Positions 63,914 to 64,000 of a DNA stretch of 64,000 nucleotides are shown piece after piece (positions within the stretch are counted from its first letter, which is position 1; every line of letters begins with the position of its first letter). Position numbers and translations under genes: made by a program. The stretch is from Ignisphaera sp. Its GTDB lineage: Archaea; Thermoproteota; Thermoprotei_A; Sulfolobales; Ignisphaeraceae. Location of the stretch: assembly GCA_038735125.1 (NCBI GenBank), contig JAVYNU010000005.1, positions 1-64,000 of the forward strand, read 5' to 3'. The notes below the pieces were generated by a model. That model was not told the origin of the DNA, searched no databases, and saw nothing but the letters and a program-made list of their open reading frames with translations.

Positions 63914-64000
63914 ATAATCACAAAAGTCTAAAACTATGAACAATGAGTTATAAAGCTTTATACCAGGAAAACAATTAGACACCATGTATAGAGGATTTTA

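Noticed and set aside
1..64000. tRNA and rRNA genes
   Set aside because: I scanned intergenic regions for tRNA-like GGTTCRANYCC arms and rRNA signatures and saw none; a tRNA scan would be decisive.

Overview
The window looks like a chromosome segment of a thermophilic crenarchaeon (Thermoproteota, Desulfurococcales/Ignisphaera-like). The evidence is indirect: AGA/AGG arginine codons dominate, many starts are TTG or GTG, promoters carry archaeal TATA boxes (TTTAAATA, TTATAAAT), ribosome sites are of the GGTG/GGAGG type, and the gene families are typical (W-dependent aldehyde ferredoxin oxidoreductase, MoxR/DUF58 clusters, Thr/Val-rich surface proteins, COG1672 ATPase). There is no rRNA, and I saw no tRNA, so the lineage is an inference.

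Layout. (1) 0-2.3 kb: a CRISPR array of 29 identical 25-bp repeats plus a degenerate last repeat, with its leader at the left edge and no cas gene in view. (2) 2.3-8.9 kb: a COG1672 ATPase, then a gene graveyard (mgtE remnant, PIN and GH1 stubs, frameshifted metallo-beta-lactamase gene) around intact flavodoxin, uracil phosphoribosyltransferase and coiled-coil nuclease-like genes. (3) 8.9-17.3 kb: first MoxR island (DUF58, MoxR, ABC ATPase and permease, two vWA membrane proteins). (4) 17.4-24 kb: a surface-protein gene interrupted by two in-frame stops, an esterase, ribokinase, a thioredoxin-fold protein and an IMPase-type phosphatase. (5) 23.3-33.9 kb: an operon with rpiB, a DUF362 gene, larC, larB, a VOC protein and an ATPase-less ABC membrane domain; then a class II aldolase coupled to a tungsten AOR, with a divergent MoaD-like gene, an aldo-keto reductase and an HD protein. 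(6) 34-40.9 kb: second MoxR island (MoxR, DUF58, DUF4129-like, DUF4350-like, surface protein). (7) 40.9-54.8 kb: a glucuronide-use island: hydroxyacid dehydrogenase, complete oligopeptide-type ABC importer, beta-glucuronidase, a 715-residue transaldolase-like protein, a xylose-isomerase-like TIM barrel and a UxaE-like epimerase. (8) 55-56.7 kb: a radical SAM protein overlapping an Fe-S HhH-GPD DNA glycosylase. (9) 56.8-64 kb: Nnr followed by a C1-carrier cluster: MtrH-like, MfnB, HisA/F-related, MptN-like, CofE-like, and a convergent MfnD-like ATP-grasp.

How it fits together. The organism appears to be a heterotroph using glucuronides, ribose and aldehydes (importer, GUS, ribokinase, RpiB, class II aldolase, AOR with tungstopterin). 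It also carries genes whose homologues make methanofuran and glutamylated tetrahydromethanopterin, next to a lone MtrH-type methyltransferase. That cluster and the giant transaldolase-like protein in the glucuronide island are the most promising leads.

Two features cut across the regions. Degenerate solo copies of the CRISPR repeat lie far from the array (3.4, 19.3 and 60.2 kb). Several genes also switch base usage internally, from G/T-rich in the 5' half to A/C-rich in the 3' half of the coding strand.
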